From positions 1 to 34,855 of the forward strand of contig CADCPM010000015.1 of the NCBI GenBank assembly GCA_902803315.1: a DNA stretch of 34,855 nt, written 5' to 3'. The position numbers and the translations under genes were made by a program. Shown piece after piece: positions 16,101-25,201 of this stretch. A model generated the notes under the pieces. The model made no database searches, was not told where the DNA came from, and worked only from the letters and a program-made list of their open reading frames with translations. The stretch is from an uncultured Coriobacteriaceae bacterium. Its GTDB lineage: Bacteria; Actinomycetota; Coriobacteriia; Coriobacteriales; Atopobiaceae. Position 1 is the first letter of the stretch. Each line of letters starts with the position of its first letter.

Positions 16101-19100
16101 CTACGCAGCCGACGCCGCATTGGACCGAACGGTCTTCACAATCTCGACGATGCGACGCTGTTGTTCGGGTCCGAAGAGCCTGATGAGCGGTGCTGGGCGA
16201 TCGAACGGAGGTCGCACAAGCTCCTCTAGGTCCATGTAACCCTTCTCTTCGACGTAACGCACCACACGCTCCACAAACGCCATCTGCTCGGCACTGAGGG
16301 ACCCATCGTTCAGGAACTCCGCGAAGGCGTCCATGGTCGCATGGTGATCCAGCTTCGTAATCCTCCGCACGAACAACCCGAAAGGCATACCACCACTCTC
16401 CTGGTCATAATCCTCCTTCGTACCCAGCTCCTGCGTAAGCACGCGTTCCAACTCATCGATGTCCCGGGACGTGAGGGGTAGGTTATTCCTCAGCTTGTGG
16501 ATGACCAGGTCATCCGAATGCTCGCGAATGTATCTGTTGACTTTCATGCGATATGCCTCGAACTCTTGCTTCGGCTCGAGGGATTCGCCCTCGGTACGCG
16601 CAAGTATCGGGTCATTGAGACTCGTTATTACGCGCTTGGTATCTCCCTCGTCTGCAAGGAACTTGTACAGCTCCCGAAGCTCGAGACGTATCTGTTCCAG
16701 CTGCAGCGCCGACGCTCCGTCCAGGAATCCGTCCTCATTAATGCGCTGTATCACTGGGAGTTTCTTGCGAACCTGCGGGATGGAAGAACGACTCTCAAGC
16801 GCATACGCAATCTTCGACAGGCGCGAGCGCTGCGTAGCGCCTCCCTGACCCGCGATCACCGCGCACATGAGTCCATACATGAGTGCGTCAAAGCGTAGCG
16901 CAAACTCATCCTCTTCGTCGATATGAACGAGTGGCGCCACGTCGCGCTCAAGCTCGAGCAGGTCCTGCTCCGCCAGCGCTTCATATGCCCCCTCTTGGCT
17001 GAACTTGTCCACGGATCGAATTCGTAGCTTTATCTGGAAGTGCTCACGGTCCAGCGACGAGACAAGCGACACAAGGTCCGAGACGAGGCTTGAGCGCCAG
17101 AGCTGGTGTTCGTCATTGGCGAAGGCCGAGTCCTGGAGTCCGCGTATGAGCTCGGCTTTGTGGCAGAACACCGCCTCGGAGAGAGTCTTGGGCAGCCTTC
17201 CCTCCCTTTCATGACGCTTGGCACGGAAGAACTCGAAGTTGCCGCAATAGTCAAACACGAAGAAGCGGCGCTTGTGCTCGTACTCACCGTCCACGGAGTC
17301 CACGGGCCAGAGCCCCTCACACGTTCTGCATCCTCGGCCCAGCATCTGCCAGAACTTCACGCTGGACTTGACTTGCTTTAGCATCACAAGGTTCACGGCC
17401 GCAGGTACGTCTACTCCCGTGTCCATCATGTCGACGGACACCACTACGGTCGGCTGTTCCTTCTTTTTGAACTCCTTGATCACGCTTTCGGAGTAGTCAT
17501 CCTCGTAGGTTACCCTCCTGATGAAGCCTCCTTTGGCGACCGTCGGGTACAGCTTGCCGAAACGCTCGACTATGAGCTTTGCGTGGGGGCGGTTCTTCGC
17601 GAACACGATGGTCTTACCAAGCGTCTCGCCGCCATGCGTCCTAACGCCGTTGTCCATGAGGTCCTGCAAGGCGGAGTCTATTGTCTGTTCATTGAACACG
17701 AACTTGTCAACCTGGCTTGTGGGGACGAAGTCTGGTGCCTCCGTGCCGACTTGCTCCTCGAAGTCCTCGTCGTAGCGCTCCTTGTCATCCTCGGAGAGGT
17801 CGTCGTAGGTTATTCCCTCCGAGAGGAACTTGGTCGAAACCTCTATGTTGTGATACGGCAAAATGTAGTGGTCCTCGTTAACCGCTACTTCGTACTCGTA
17901 TGCGTCGGTGGGCACGCCTCGCTCCACCTCGAAGAAGTCATACGTATTGCGATCTACATCGTCCTTTGGCGTGGCGGTAAGCCCGACCACCTGTGCGTCG
18001 AAATACTCGAAGATGGCGCGGTACTTACGGAATATGGATCGATGTGCCTCGTCCACGATGATGAGGTCAAAGTGAGCGACGCCGAACGCCCTAGACCCGT
18101 CCTCGCTACGTGCCTCGTCGATGGCGTTCAGGATGGAAGGATACGTGGAGAAGACCATGCGCGCAGTCGCGGCGGCTGCCTTGTCCTTTTCGTCGCATAG
18201 GTTGCAGAGGGACAGGTTGGGGAGATGCTCCCGGAAGGCGGACTTTGCCTGGCTCACGAGCGTACGGCGATCTGCGAGAAAGAGCGCGTTGGTTACGTGA
18301 CCTGCGCGCATGAGCAAGTCCGCGAGTCCCGCAGCGGTCCTGGTCTTTCCCGTACCCGTGGGCATCACCAGGAGGTGCCTACGGCGCCCACTCTCCATGT
18401 TCTTGCACACGGCATTGATTGCGCGCACCTGGTAGTATCTGCCTGCGATATCCTTGTTCACGCTAATACTCGATGGGGCGGTTGCCTCGCTCTTACGATT
18501 GCGCAGGCGTCTGAGGTCATCAGCGGAGAACACGCCGCTTACCTGCCGTTCGGGTCCCTCCTCGTCATCCACGAACGTCGTCGTAAAGCCGTTGGAGAGG
18601 AACACGAAAGGACGGATGCCGAACTTCCTCTCCAGGCAGTCGGCGTATAGACGCGCTTGCTGGAGGCCCTTGGTCGGATCATACGCGGTTCGCTTCGCCT
18701 CAATCAGTGCCAGGGGCTTTCCGTCGCGCCCCTCAAGAACGTAGTCCACGAATCCCTGCTGGCCAGGATTTCCCTCCATGTCGTTGACCTCGTACTCAGT
18801 GATTACGTCATCGTCGATGCTCCATCCGGAGTATTCGAGATCGAGGTCTATGTAACGCTTGCGAGTCTCGTATTCTGGGATGTCGTTCGGGTTGAAGGTG
18901 CGCTCGCTCCTGTTGGTCGTCTTTGCTGCGGCAATTGTGCCGCGCATTTGGCGAACCTGTTCCTCCAGCTCCGCTATGCGCTCGTCGCGCTCGACCACAA
19001 GCGCCTGGTTGTGACGTATCCTCTTCTCGTCCAGGTCCAAGCGAGGTGATGGCACCTCATTCTCGTCCCACACTCGCTCGACATAATCGGTGCCATAGCA

Positions 19101-19466
19101 GTAGTCCACCCATTCGACGAATGCGAACAGGCAGCGCAGAGAATACATAGCCTCGCTCGACCTCACGACCCGATCGGTGTGGACCGATTGGTTCCCAAGG
19201 CGCACGACATACCTGCATCCTGACCAGGTCGCTGGGTCCATCGCATCGCGGAAGGTGCGCTCATGTAGCAGCGAGGACAGATTGTCGCGATACGGCTCGC
19301 GCATCTCCGCATCGGCGTCATACACCCACCTGACCGCAAGCTCGAGACCCTTGCGTGCGCCGATGGCGCACATGGCTGCCGAGGTCGTAAGCGTTCGTTC
19401 GGCCTCCACACACGCCCGGGCAAACAGCGCGTACTCTGGCTTTTCAATGAGGAACGAGAAGTTCAT
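16101..19466 (-). CDS. hsdR: Type I restriction enzyme, R (motor/nuclease) subunit
   Basis: Restriction and translocation subunit of a type I system. The 1121-residue protein begins with a DUF4145-like region (1-130), then a coiled coil (about 155-182), then the HsdR nuclease domain with Asp241 and EAK (256-258) as PD-(D/E)xK residues. The helicase core shows Walker A PTGTGKT (369-375), DEAH (472-475), GLTATP (495-500), and MLGRGCRT as motif VI, followed by an EcoEI-type C-terminal domain. All catalytic motifs are intact. Its ATG overlaps the hsdS stop by four bases (ATGA), so it belongs to the hsdM-hsdS-hsdR operon. Confidence 0.95.
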   Translation of the reverse strand: MNFSFLIEKPEYALFARACVEAERTLTTSAAMCAIGARKGLELAVRWVYDADAEMREPYRDNLSSLLHERTFRDAMDPATWSGCRYVVRLGNQSVHTDRVVRSSEAMYSLRCLFAFVEWVDYCYGTDYVERVWDENEVPSPRLDLDEKRIRHNQALVVERDERIAELEEQVRQMRGTIAAAKTTNRSERTFNPNDIPEYETRKRYIDLDLEYSGWSIDDDVITEYEVNDMEGNPGQQGFVDYVLEGRDGKPLALIEAKRTAYDPTKGLQQARLYADCLERKFGIRPFVFLSNGFTTTFVDDEEGPERQVSGVFSADDLRRLRNRKSEATAPSSISVNKDIAGRYYQVRAINAVCKNMESGRRRHLLVMPTGTGKTRTAAGLADLLMRAGHVTNALFLADRRTLVSQAKSAFREHLPNLSLCNLCDEKDKAAAATARMVFSTYPSILNAIDEARSEDGSRAFGVAHFDLIIVDEAHRSIFRKYRAIFEYFDAQVVGLTATPKDDVDRNTYDFFEVERGVPTDAYEYEVAVNEDHYILPYHNIEVSTKFLSEGITYDDLSEDDKERYDEDFEEQVGTEAPDFVPTSQVDKFVFNEQTIDSALQDLMDNGVRTHGGETLGKTIVFAKNRPHAKLIVERFGKLYPTVAKGGFIRRVTYEDDYSESVIKEFKKKEQPTVVVSVDMMDTGVDVPAAVNLVMLKQVKSSVKFWQMLGRGCRTCEGLWPVDSVDGEYEHKRRFFVFDYCGNFEFFRAKRHEREGRLPKTLSEAVFCHKAELIRGLQDSAFANDEHQLWRSSLVSDLVSLVSSLDREHFQIKLRIRSVDKFSQEGAYEALAEQDLLELERDVAPLVHIDEEDEFALRFDALMYGLMCAVIAGQGGATQRSRLSKIAYALESRSSIPQVRKKLPVIQRINEDGFLDGASALQLEQIRLELRELYKFLADEGDTKRVITSLNDPILARTEGESLEPKQEFEAYRMKVNRYIREHSDDLVIHKLRNNLPLTSRDIDELERVLTQELGTKEDYDQESGGMPFGLFVRRITKLDHHATMDAFAEFLNDGSLSAEQMAFVERVVRYVEEKGYMDLEELVRPPFDRPAPLIRLFGPEQQRRIVEIVKTVRSNAASAA

Positions 19467-20578
19467 GCCGCAGCCTCCTCTGGGGCAAAGAATTCCTGCG
19501 CAAGGCTATCGTAAAGTATTTGGAGCTTGGTGATTACCTCTCGCGCTTCAAGTTTCAGTTTGTCGACCTGCGCGACGAAGGCCGCGAACTCCTGTTGGAG
19601 GGCGAGTGGGGGCACTGGATACCGATACTCCATGAACGGCTTCTGCGTAATCTTCCAGAGGTCTCCGGCGTCGGCAAAACGGTTGAAGTCTATAACCTCC
19701 ATGAGCGTGCTCAGATAGATCATGTCGAAACAGTTCACCTTGAAGTCTCTGATGTACATTGCGTTGTCAGTCACCCAACACGGCTCTTCTACCAGTCGCG
19801 TGTTGCCGCAATGTCTTCCAACGCGGCCTATGACAATTGTCGGATGGTCAACGAGCACCTCGTTCGTGTACCACGAAATGCCGTTTCCGCCGTATGCTGG
19901 AACGCCTTTCTCGAATCGCTGCGCCTGGGGTCTGGCTTTACCGTTGCCGAGCTTGAATAGTTTCGAGCCAGACATAGTGTTTATTGACAGCGGATTGGTA
20001 TCCGGATCCCCGAACATCTCGACAAACCGGGATTTGACCAACTCATCGAGTTGAACCAACAATGCTTGATATTCAGCAATCTGCACCTGTATACCATCTA
20101 AGCGTTTGACAATATCACGCTGGGTAGCTACGTCAGGGATGTTGACGTCCAATTCGTTGAAGTGGGCAGGTTTAAGGTTTTTAATATTCGATCCAGTACA
20201 CACTACTTCGATTGCATTGCGGTATTGGAGCGATTGGAAATAGTGACCAAGGTATCCTGGTTCGACCGATTCTTCTGGGCGAATCACTAAACAGAACGTC
20301 CCGAAGACTTCATGTGCGTCTTCTTGAATCAATGCAGCTTTGCCAACGAGCTTCTTGCTCCCACTAGAAGCGCACACGAGTATGTCCCCGCGGCGTAGAT
20401 ACTGCTGCTCCTTAACTTTGGCAAGATCAACGTATTGAACGTCATCGTGGTTGATTCTGCCACCAGCAATATTGTTTGCACGAAGCAAGATTACGCTCTC
20501 GCTGTGCAGCTCCCGATGCAAATCTGCTGGCTTGTAGGACACGCCACGAACAATTGTCATGCAGTCCCCTAGTTTCAT
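19463..20578 (-). CDS. hsdS: Type I restriction enzyme, S (specificity) subunit
   Basis: DNA-recognition subunit. The 371-residue protein has the standard two-half layout: target-recognition domain 1 (from MKLGDCMTIVRG), the first coiled-coil spacer ending in LDELVKSRFVEMFGDP near residue 195, target-recognition domain 2 (KLFKLGNGKARPQAQRF onward), and a second coil at the C-terminus. The start at 20578 follows GGGAGG with seven bases. It overlaps the stop of the broken hsdS copy before it (ATGA) and the start of hsdR after it. Base composition is more AT-rich than the surrounding genes, as is usual for exchanged hsdS genes. Confidence 0.93.
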   Translation of the reverse strand: MKLGDCMTIVRGVSYKPADLHRELHSESVILLRANNIAGGRINHDDVQYVDLAKVKEQQYLRRGDILVCASSGSKKLVGKAALIQEDAHEVFGTFCLVIRPEESVEPGYLGHYFQSLQYRNAIEVVCTGSNIKNLKPAHFNELDVNIPDVATQRDIVKRLDGIQVQIAEYQALLVQLDELVKSRFVEMFGDPDTNPLSINTMSGSKLFKLGNGKARPQAQRFEKGVPAYGGNGISWYTNEVLVDHPTIVIGRVGRHCGNTRLVEEPCWVTDNAMYIRDFKVNCFDMIYLSTLMEVIDFNRFADAGDLWKITQKPFMEYRYPVPPLALQQEFAAFVAQVDKLKLEAREVITKLQILYDSLAQEFFAPEEAAA

Positions 20579-21116
20579 GCTGACACCTCCCAATTATTCT
20601 GGGATTTGATAAGTTCGTCGAACATGCGTATCCTTGATATGGCACATTCCCTCAGATCAATGATATTTCTAAGCCCCTCAACAATTGCTCTCCGTTCGGT
20701 CATTGGGACAATCTGCAACGTCATATCGGCGAAAACCTTCTTCCTGTACAATAGTTTTTTGCATGGGCTTTATTGATCGTAGAAAGAATGCACTCACTCG
20801 AGGTACTTTCTGGAAGCAACATCAATTCGAACCGTTATCGCCGAAAGTCCCGCCCTATGCAGCAACTCTCAGCTACAACGTTAATGTCTCCGTTGAGCAC
20901 GCGCACCGAAACCAGAATATCGTCAGCCCGTGCCGTCTTCTTTGGAGCACTGCACCAAACCCGGGGAATTGGGCTGCGTTTCCCAAAGTCGGCGCTGCCT
21001 TGATAGAATGGCAGGCCCTTCCCGTCGGTATTGTAAGTATCCGAACTTGGCGACTGTCCCATTGTGTACTCGCACGCAGAGAACAACGGCAGGCGATCAG
21101 GCATTCGTCTCACCAT
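20575..21116 (-). pseudogene. Broken second hsdS (single recognition domain)
   Basis: Between hsdM and hsdS lies a degraded specificity gene. The N-terminal part reads CEYTMGQSPSSDTYN, FYQGSADFG, and PRVWCSAPKKTA, all typical of an HsdS recognition domain. Near 20842 the frame shifts. Reading on gives TVRIDVASRKYLE followed by stops at 20794-20796 and 20770-20772, then the conserved coil region (VPMTERRAIVEGLRNIID, SRIRMFDELIKSQNN) open to a TGA at 20575-20577 that overlaps the hsdS start. The total length fits about one recognition domain plus one coil, so it was either a half-size S gene or has lost a segment. It may serve as donor sequence for recombination with the intact hsdS. Confidence 0.8.
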
Positions 21117-22599
21117 CCAGGAGCTGCTTCAATTCGGCTAGGCCTTCGGCAATGCGTCGGTTGGCAGCCTCGATTTCCAAAAGAATTGTCTCGGTCGGCG
21201 GGTAATCCACACGACTGTATACCATCTTGGCGTACTTATTGAATGACAGGTCATAGCCGTTGTCTCGTATCTCCTGAACGGGCACGAGGAAGCTCTTCTC
21301 CGTTCGCTCCCGACCCCGCTCGGCATCCAGATCGGACCATCTCGCGAGTACGTCGGGTATGTCATCGTGCTCGGAATCAGGGCTACGCCTATCGTCGAGC
21401 GTAAAGCCGTCCCCATCCATGCGGTACATCCACACGTCGTCGGTACCACCCGCGTCTGACTTGGTGAACAATAGGATCGCGGTGCTGACGCCCGAGTACG
21501 GCCGGAACACGCCACTGGGCATGTGTATGACCGCCTGGAGGCGCTGGTTGTCCACCAGCTCCCTACGAAGCTGACCGTATGCCCTTGCGCTCTCGTTAGA
21601 CAGCACGCCGTTCGGCACGATGCACGCGCACCTGCCTCCGAGCCTCAGCATCCGTATGAACAACGCAACAAAGAGAAGCTCCGTCTTCCTCGAATCGCAT
21701 ATGGCGAGGAGTCCGTCGTCAACATCTTCCGCGTCAACTGATCCCTTGAAAGGTGGGTTCGCGAGCATCACGTCATAGGTGGAGTTGACCGTATTCTGCT
21801 TGGACACGCTGTCCAAGTAGCGCACGTCGGGCGCGTCCACGGAATGGAGGAGCAGGTTCATGGCGGAGATGCGCAGCATCGTCGAGTCCGTCTCGAATCC
21901 CGAGAACTGTGGGATTACGGGCTCGCCATCGGCGGCAACCCCGGTGAAGGCCGCCCACTCCGCATCATTCATCTCGTTTCCGTATTCCGAGCGTATGTAC
22001 TCGGCCGCAGAGATGAGGAACCCCGCAGTGCCGCATGCGGGGTCACACACGCGCTCGCCGGGACGAGGATTCACCATCGAGACCATCATCTCGCGGATGT
22101 GGCGTGGCGTTCGGAACTGCCCGTTCATCTTAGAGGTTTCGAGCTTGGAGAGCATGTACTCGTATAAATCGCCCAGATCCGCGATATCGCAGGTCGAGAG
22201 GAGCCCGTCGATGCCCGTCACGGCACGCTCTAACGTCTTGGGCGACTGTATGGTGAAGGTAGCATCGCGCATGGTAGATGAGAATGCCGTGCTGTCACCC
22301 AGCTCGCGAATGAACGGGAACACCTCATCCGTAATCAATTGGTGCATCACGTCTGCCTTGTAGTCCTTGAAATGACTCCATCGCATGCGTTGCCCCTCGG
22401 GAGTCGCGGGGAAAAGGTGACGCTGCCCACCGATGCCAAGCGCCTCGTTTCTCTCAATCTCCAGCTCGCGGTCATCGAGCTGTCTCATAAACATCAGATA
22501 GGTGAGCTGTGTAATCACCTCCAGAGGATTAGTGATACCACCCTCCCACATACGTTGCCAAATTTCGTCCACTTTCGTCTTCGTCGCTCCGGTTATCAT
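21097..22599 (-). CDS. hsdM: Type I DNA adenine methyltransferase, M subunit
   Basis: N6-adenine methyltransferase of the type I system. The 500-residue protein has the HsdM N-terminal helical domain, SAM-binding motif I DPACGTAGF (176-184), and catalytic motif IV NPPF (271-274), all intact. The start at 22599 follows AGGAGAGGG; the frame continues to 22677 without a site. It heads the operon hsdM-(hsdS remnant)-hsdS-hsdR, whose genes overlap by a few bases. A 105-base gap separates it from the upstream 180-residue gene on the same strand, so a shared transcript with the methylase-like module is possible. Confidence 0.95.
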   Translation of the reverse strand: MITGATKTKVDEIWQRMWEGGITNPLEVITQLTYLMFMRQLDDRELEIERNEALGIGGQRHLFPATPEGQRMRWSHFKDYKADVMHQLITDEVFPFIRELGDSTAFSSTMRDATFTIQSPKTLERAVTGIDGLLSTCDIADLGDLYEYMLSKLETSKMNGQFRTPRHIREMMVSMVNPRPGERVCDPACGTAGFLISAAEYIRSEYGNEMNDAEWAAFTGVAADGEPVIPQFSGFETDSTMLRISAMNLLLHSVDAPDVRYLDSVSKQNTVNSTYDVMLANPPFKGSVDAEDVDDGLLAICDSRKTELLFVALFIRMLRLGGRCACIVPNGVLSNESARAYGQLRRELVDNQRLQAVIHMPSGVFRPYSGVSTAILLFTKSDAGGTDDVWMYRMDGDGFTLDDRRSPDSEHDDIPDVLARWSDLDAERGRERTEKSFLVPVQEIRDNGYDLSFNKYAKMVYSRVDYPPTETILLEIEAANRRIAEGLAELKQLLDGETNA

Positions 22600-22704
22600 T
22601 CGGCCCTCTCCTTTCGGGATGCTGTTTCCATTCGTATGCCTAGCACATTCACCGGACCAGGATTTACACGACCACACGTATCGTCCAGGTTTTCGTCCAA
22701 CGGG

Positions 22705-23247
22705 TCACGCCGCCGCAACCAACCCCTCGCCCATGAGGCTTGCCAGCGCGTCCCTGAACGAGGTCTTCGTCACCTTGTTCTCGCCGCCCGCGTACAGCCT
22801 CCGGCACTCCGGATACCTGTCGCGGTGTCCTTCGATGTGCGTGATTATGCTCGAGTCATCCCCCTTGCCGCGGGCGCTGTGCGGCGCGTGGCCGAAGAGT
22901 ATCGCGCAATAGGCATAGCTATACTCGAGTTTGCGGAAGTCATAGTTCGTCGTATCCTCATAGCGCAGGAACTCGATCCGGTCCGAGGAGACGCCGAGGC
23001 GTTTGGCGACGCCCCTCAGGTCGTTCTCCATGCGGGGGAGTGCCCCAACAACCAGGATCTTTCCCTCAGGCAGCGTGAGCAGTGCGTCCGGCTCGCGCAG
23101 GTGCTTCTCGACGAGTTCGGACATCCCCAGCACGTTGAGAAGGTAGCCTAGCGTCCCGCTACCGTTGGCCGCGTCCAGCGCGTCCCAGAGCCGATCCAGC
23201 ACGTCCTCCTCGAGCAGGAGCAGCTCATCGTCGCTTAGCACCCGCAC
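22705..23247 (-). CDS. Uncharacterised protein coupled to the methyltransferase/specificity fusion
   Basis: A 180-residue protein of unknown function. The N-terminal 60 residues are acidic and helical (LSDDELLLLEEDVLDRLWDALDA). From about residue 65 an alternating alpha/beta pattern begins with KILVVGALPRMENDLRGVAKRLG, followed by YCAILFGHAPHSARGKGDDSS and a C-terminus NKVTKTSFRDALASLM; this suggests a small Rossmann-like nucleotide or nucleic-acid binding fold. It begins with GTG at 23247, overlapping the TAG of the upstream gene by one base (TAGTG), with GGAGGGAGAG in the end of that gene as its binding site. The frame open to 23553 is a shadow. The coupling implies it works with the upstream methylase-like protein. 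Confidence 0.7.
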   Translation of the reverse strand: MRVLSDDELLLLEEDVLDRLWDALDAANGSGTLGYLLNVLGMSELVEKHLREPDALLTLPEGKILVVGALPRMENDLRGVAKRLGVSSDRIEFLRYEDTTNYDFRKLEYSYAYCAILFGHAPHSARGKGDDSSIITHIEGHRDRYPECRRLYAGGENKVTKTSFRDALASLMGEGLVAAA

Positions 23248-24908
23248 TATCTCTCTCCTCCCTCTGGGAACAGCCTCCCCATGCGGCTGGAAACCTCGTC
23301 CAGCTTTCGCCTGTACATCTCCATCTCGCCGCGCAGCCTCCGGTACTCTGCTGCGACCTTCCTCTGCTGGTCCATGGGGACCATCGGGACCTTGACCTCC
23401 TTCAGGCCGTTTATTGGAATGCTGCGCACGGAGGATCCCACACAGGCGTCGCGCAGCTGGGTCATGCCCACGTCGCTTGCTAGGAACAGCCTGAGGTATG
23501 TGGGGTCGACCTCTTCCACGTCCGGCCTGATCACGAAGAGGTTCCCCGTGCACAGGACGTTCTCCCCCTTGTGCACCCTGACGAGCGCGGACTTGAAGGG
23601 GGGCATGCGCCCGATCACGATGTCACAGTCTTGCAGGAGGAATCGCTCCTCGCCGCGGCTGACGTCCTTCAGGAACGGCAGCGCCTCCGAGACCTCGCCG
23701 AAGTCGCCGACGTCCCCGATCATGAGGTAGCGCCACGGGGTGCGCTCGTCCGTTATGCGCTCGTCCAGCGCACGCGCGGGGATGCTCGCGCCACGCGATA
23801 CCTCGGCTATCGAGCCGAGTGGCACTCCCTCGACCTCCGAGTGGGACACGTATCGCCTCGGGTCGAGGCGCCAGCGCGCGAGGGCGAGCTCCGAATCGCC
23901 CGCGATGGCGACACCCACGTCGCTGTCGCCGGATACGCGCCCGACGATCTCGCGGACGTCCTCCCCCGAAAGCTCAACGTTCCTACGGCCCCTGACCCCG
24001 AGGTCCGTCGCGTCGACGAAGCGGACACCCTCGTTGCCGCGGGAGAGGACCACGATGTTGAGCGCTATTGACGTGGCAGGGTGCAGGCGCTCGGGCAGGA
24101 GGACGACGGACTCGACGAGCCCGCTCTTCGCGAGGTGCCGCCTGGCATCGCGGTCGCCATCGCTGTACAGCGCGTGCCCAGCCATGATCGCGACCATCCG
24201 ACCGCCATCGGCGAGGTGTGACAGGGCTACGGCACTGTGATACCACTCGCCGGCGACGGGCTGGTCCTTCCCGAAGACGCCCGCCGTCTCCTTCGCAAGG
24301 CGATCCCGTTCCTCGCGGAGCAGCCTCGGCCGGAGGGGCGCGTCCATGAACAGCTTGTCGAAGGTTCCGCGCGTTGAGGTCAGGTCGCCCACCTCGATGG
24401 TCGCGTCGAGGCCGAGCAGCGACGCGCGCATTTTGGAGACCATCGCGGCGGCGACGTTGAGGTCGATCCCGTAGAAGTCGTTCGCGCCGCACTCCTCCAC
24501 GACCTCGGACATGAACGACCCGCAGCCGCAGCAGACATCCGCGACTCGATCGTCCCCGTCGCATTCGAGGATTCCCGCTGCGATCCTGGCGATGACCGGA
24601 GGGGTGCTCGTCTCTCCGGCGTACTTTCCGGTATTCCAGTCCCGCCACATGACGATGCCTGCAAGCTCCTCGTCGGAGAAGGCGCCGACGGGAAGCGCCT
24701 CCTCATGAGGCGAGCCCTCGGGAAAGGTGTGTCGCACGTACGCCTCCACGTCCTCGTCGAGACGCGCGTCTTCTGGCTCCCACCCCTGCTTCAGGAGAGT
24801 CGCGAACGCGGCGGTGATAATGGCCTTAGGTTCCCTGTAGTCAAGCATTAGAGTGCGGCACCTGTCCGCGAACTCCCATAGGCGACGTTCTTTGATTGCG
24901 TAACGCAT
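23247..24908 (-). CDS. HsdM-like methyltransferase fused to one HsdS-like domain, altered catalytic motif
   Basis: A 553-residue fusion. Residues 1-330 follow the N6-adenine methylase layout: SAM-binding motif I ADVCCGCGSF (123-132), FYGIDLN (motif II, Asp149) and EVGDL. At the position of the catalytic NPPY/F the sequence reads DAPL (189-192), with the Asn/Pro and aromatic residues absent, so base flipping and methyl transfer are doubtful. Residues 340-553 form one HsdS-type recognition domain (VPLGSIAEVSRGASIPAR onward) ending in a coiled coil (EYRRLRGEMEMYRRKLDEVSSRMG). One-domain S modules usually act as dimers. The start at 24908 follows AAGGAG. First gene of the two-gene operon, divergent from the helicase-like gene. 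Possibly a DNA-binding, non-methylating protein; a methylase with a deviant motif remains possible. Confidence 0.8.
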   Translation of the reverse strand: MRYAIKERRLWEFADRCRTLMLDYREPKAIITAAFATLLKQGWEPEDARLDEDVEAYVRHTFPEGSPHEEALPVGAFSDEELAGIVMWRDWNTGKYAGETSTPPVIARIAAGILECDGDDRVADVCCGCGSFMSEVVEECGANDFYGIDLNVAAAMVSKMRASLLGLDATIEVGDLTSTRGTFDKLFMDAPLRPRLLREERDRLAKETAGVFGKDQPVAGEWYHSAVALSHLADGGRMVAIMAGHALYSDGDRDARRHLAKSGLVESVVLLPERLHPATSIALNIVVLSRGNEGVRFVDATDLGVRGRRNVELSGEDVREIVGRVSGDSDVGVAIAGDSELALARWRLDPRRYVSHSEVEGVPLGSIAEVSRGASIPARALDERITDERTPWRYLMIGDVGDFGEVSEALPFLKDVSRGEERFLLQDCDIVIGRMPPFKSALVRVHKGENVLCTGNLFVIRPDVEEVDPTYLRLFLASDVGMTQLRDACVGSSVRSIPINGLKEVKVPMVPMDQQRKVAAEYRRLRGEMEMYRRKLDEVSSRMGRLFPEGGER

Positions 24909-24919
24909 AATCACGCTCC

Positions 24920-25002
24920 TTGGTTATGTCTTACAATTTCCATCATGGTATAACATGTCTTTGGTTCTTGTCAACAAAATATTTTGGTTATGTTCTACAA
25001 TT
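24920..25002. promoter_or_regulatory. Promoter of the methylase-like operon bracketed by 19-bp direct repeats
   Basis: On the minus strand TTGACA (complement of 24969-24974) is followed after 16 bases by TATACC (complement of 24947-24952). Two near-identical 19-base direct repeats, consensus TTGGTTATGTNNTACAATT, lie at 24920-24938 (in the untranslated leader) and 24984-25002 (just upstream of -35), 64 bases apart, about six helical turns. Such paired sites suggest a regulator binding both and looping or occluding the promoter. The region is strikingly AT-rich for this genome. Confidence 0.65.
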
Positions 25003-25201
25003 CTTTGAAGAAGGCTGGAATACTAGTTGTGGACAGGTTCGCATGACGTTTGACATGGGGTGTCAGCGTTACGGACGAGGCATCGGACATCAGCCCGGCG
25101 ACCACCGGATTGGCGTCACGAAGATCTGTGCGAACGGGTGAGGCTCCGTCGTATAAAATATGGGCAACTCGCCTTGAACACGCACGGGAGGTGACACGAC
25201 G

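Noticed and set aside
23248..23553. N-terminal extension of the 180-residue gene
   Set aside because: Out-of-frame shadow of the methylase/specificity gene; GTG at 23247 is coupled to the preceding stop.
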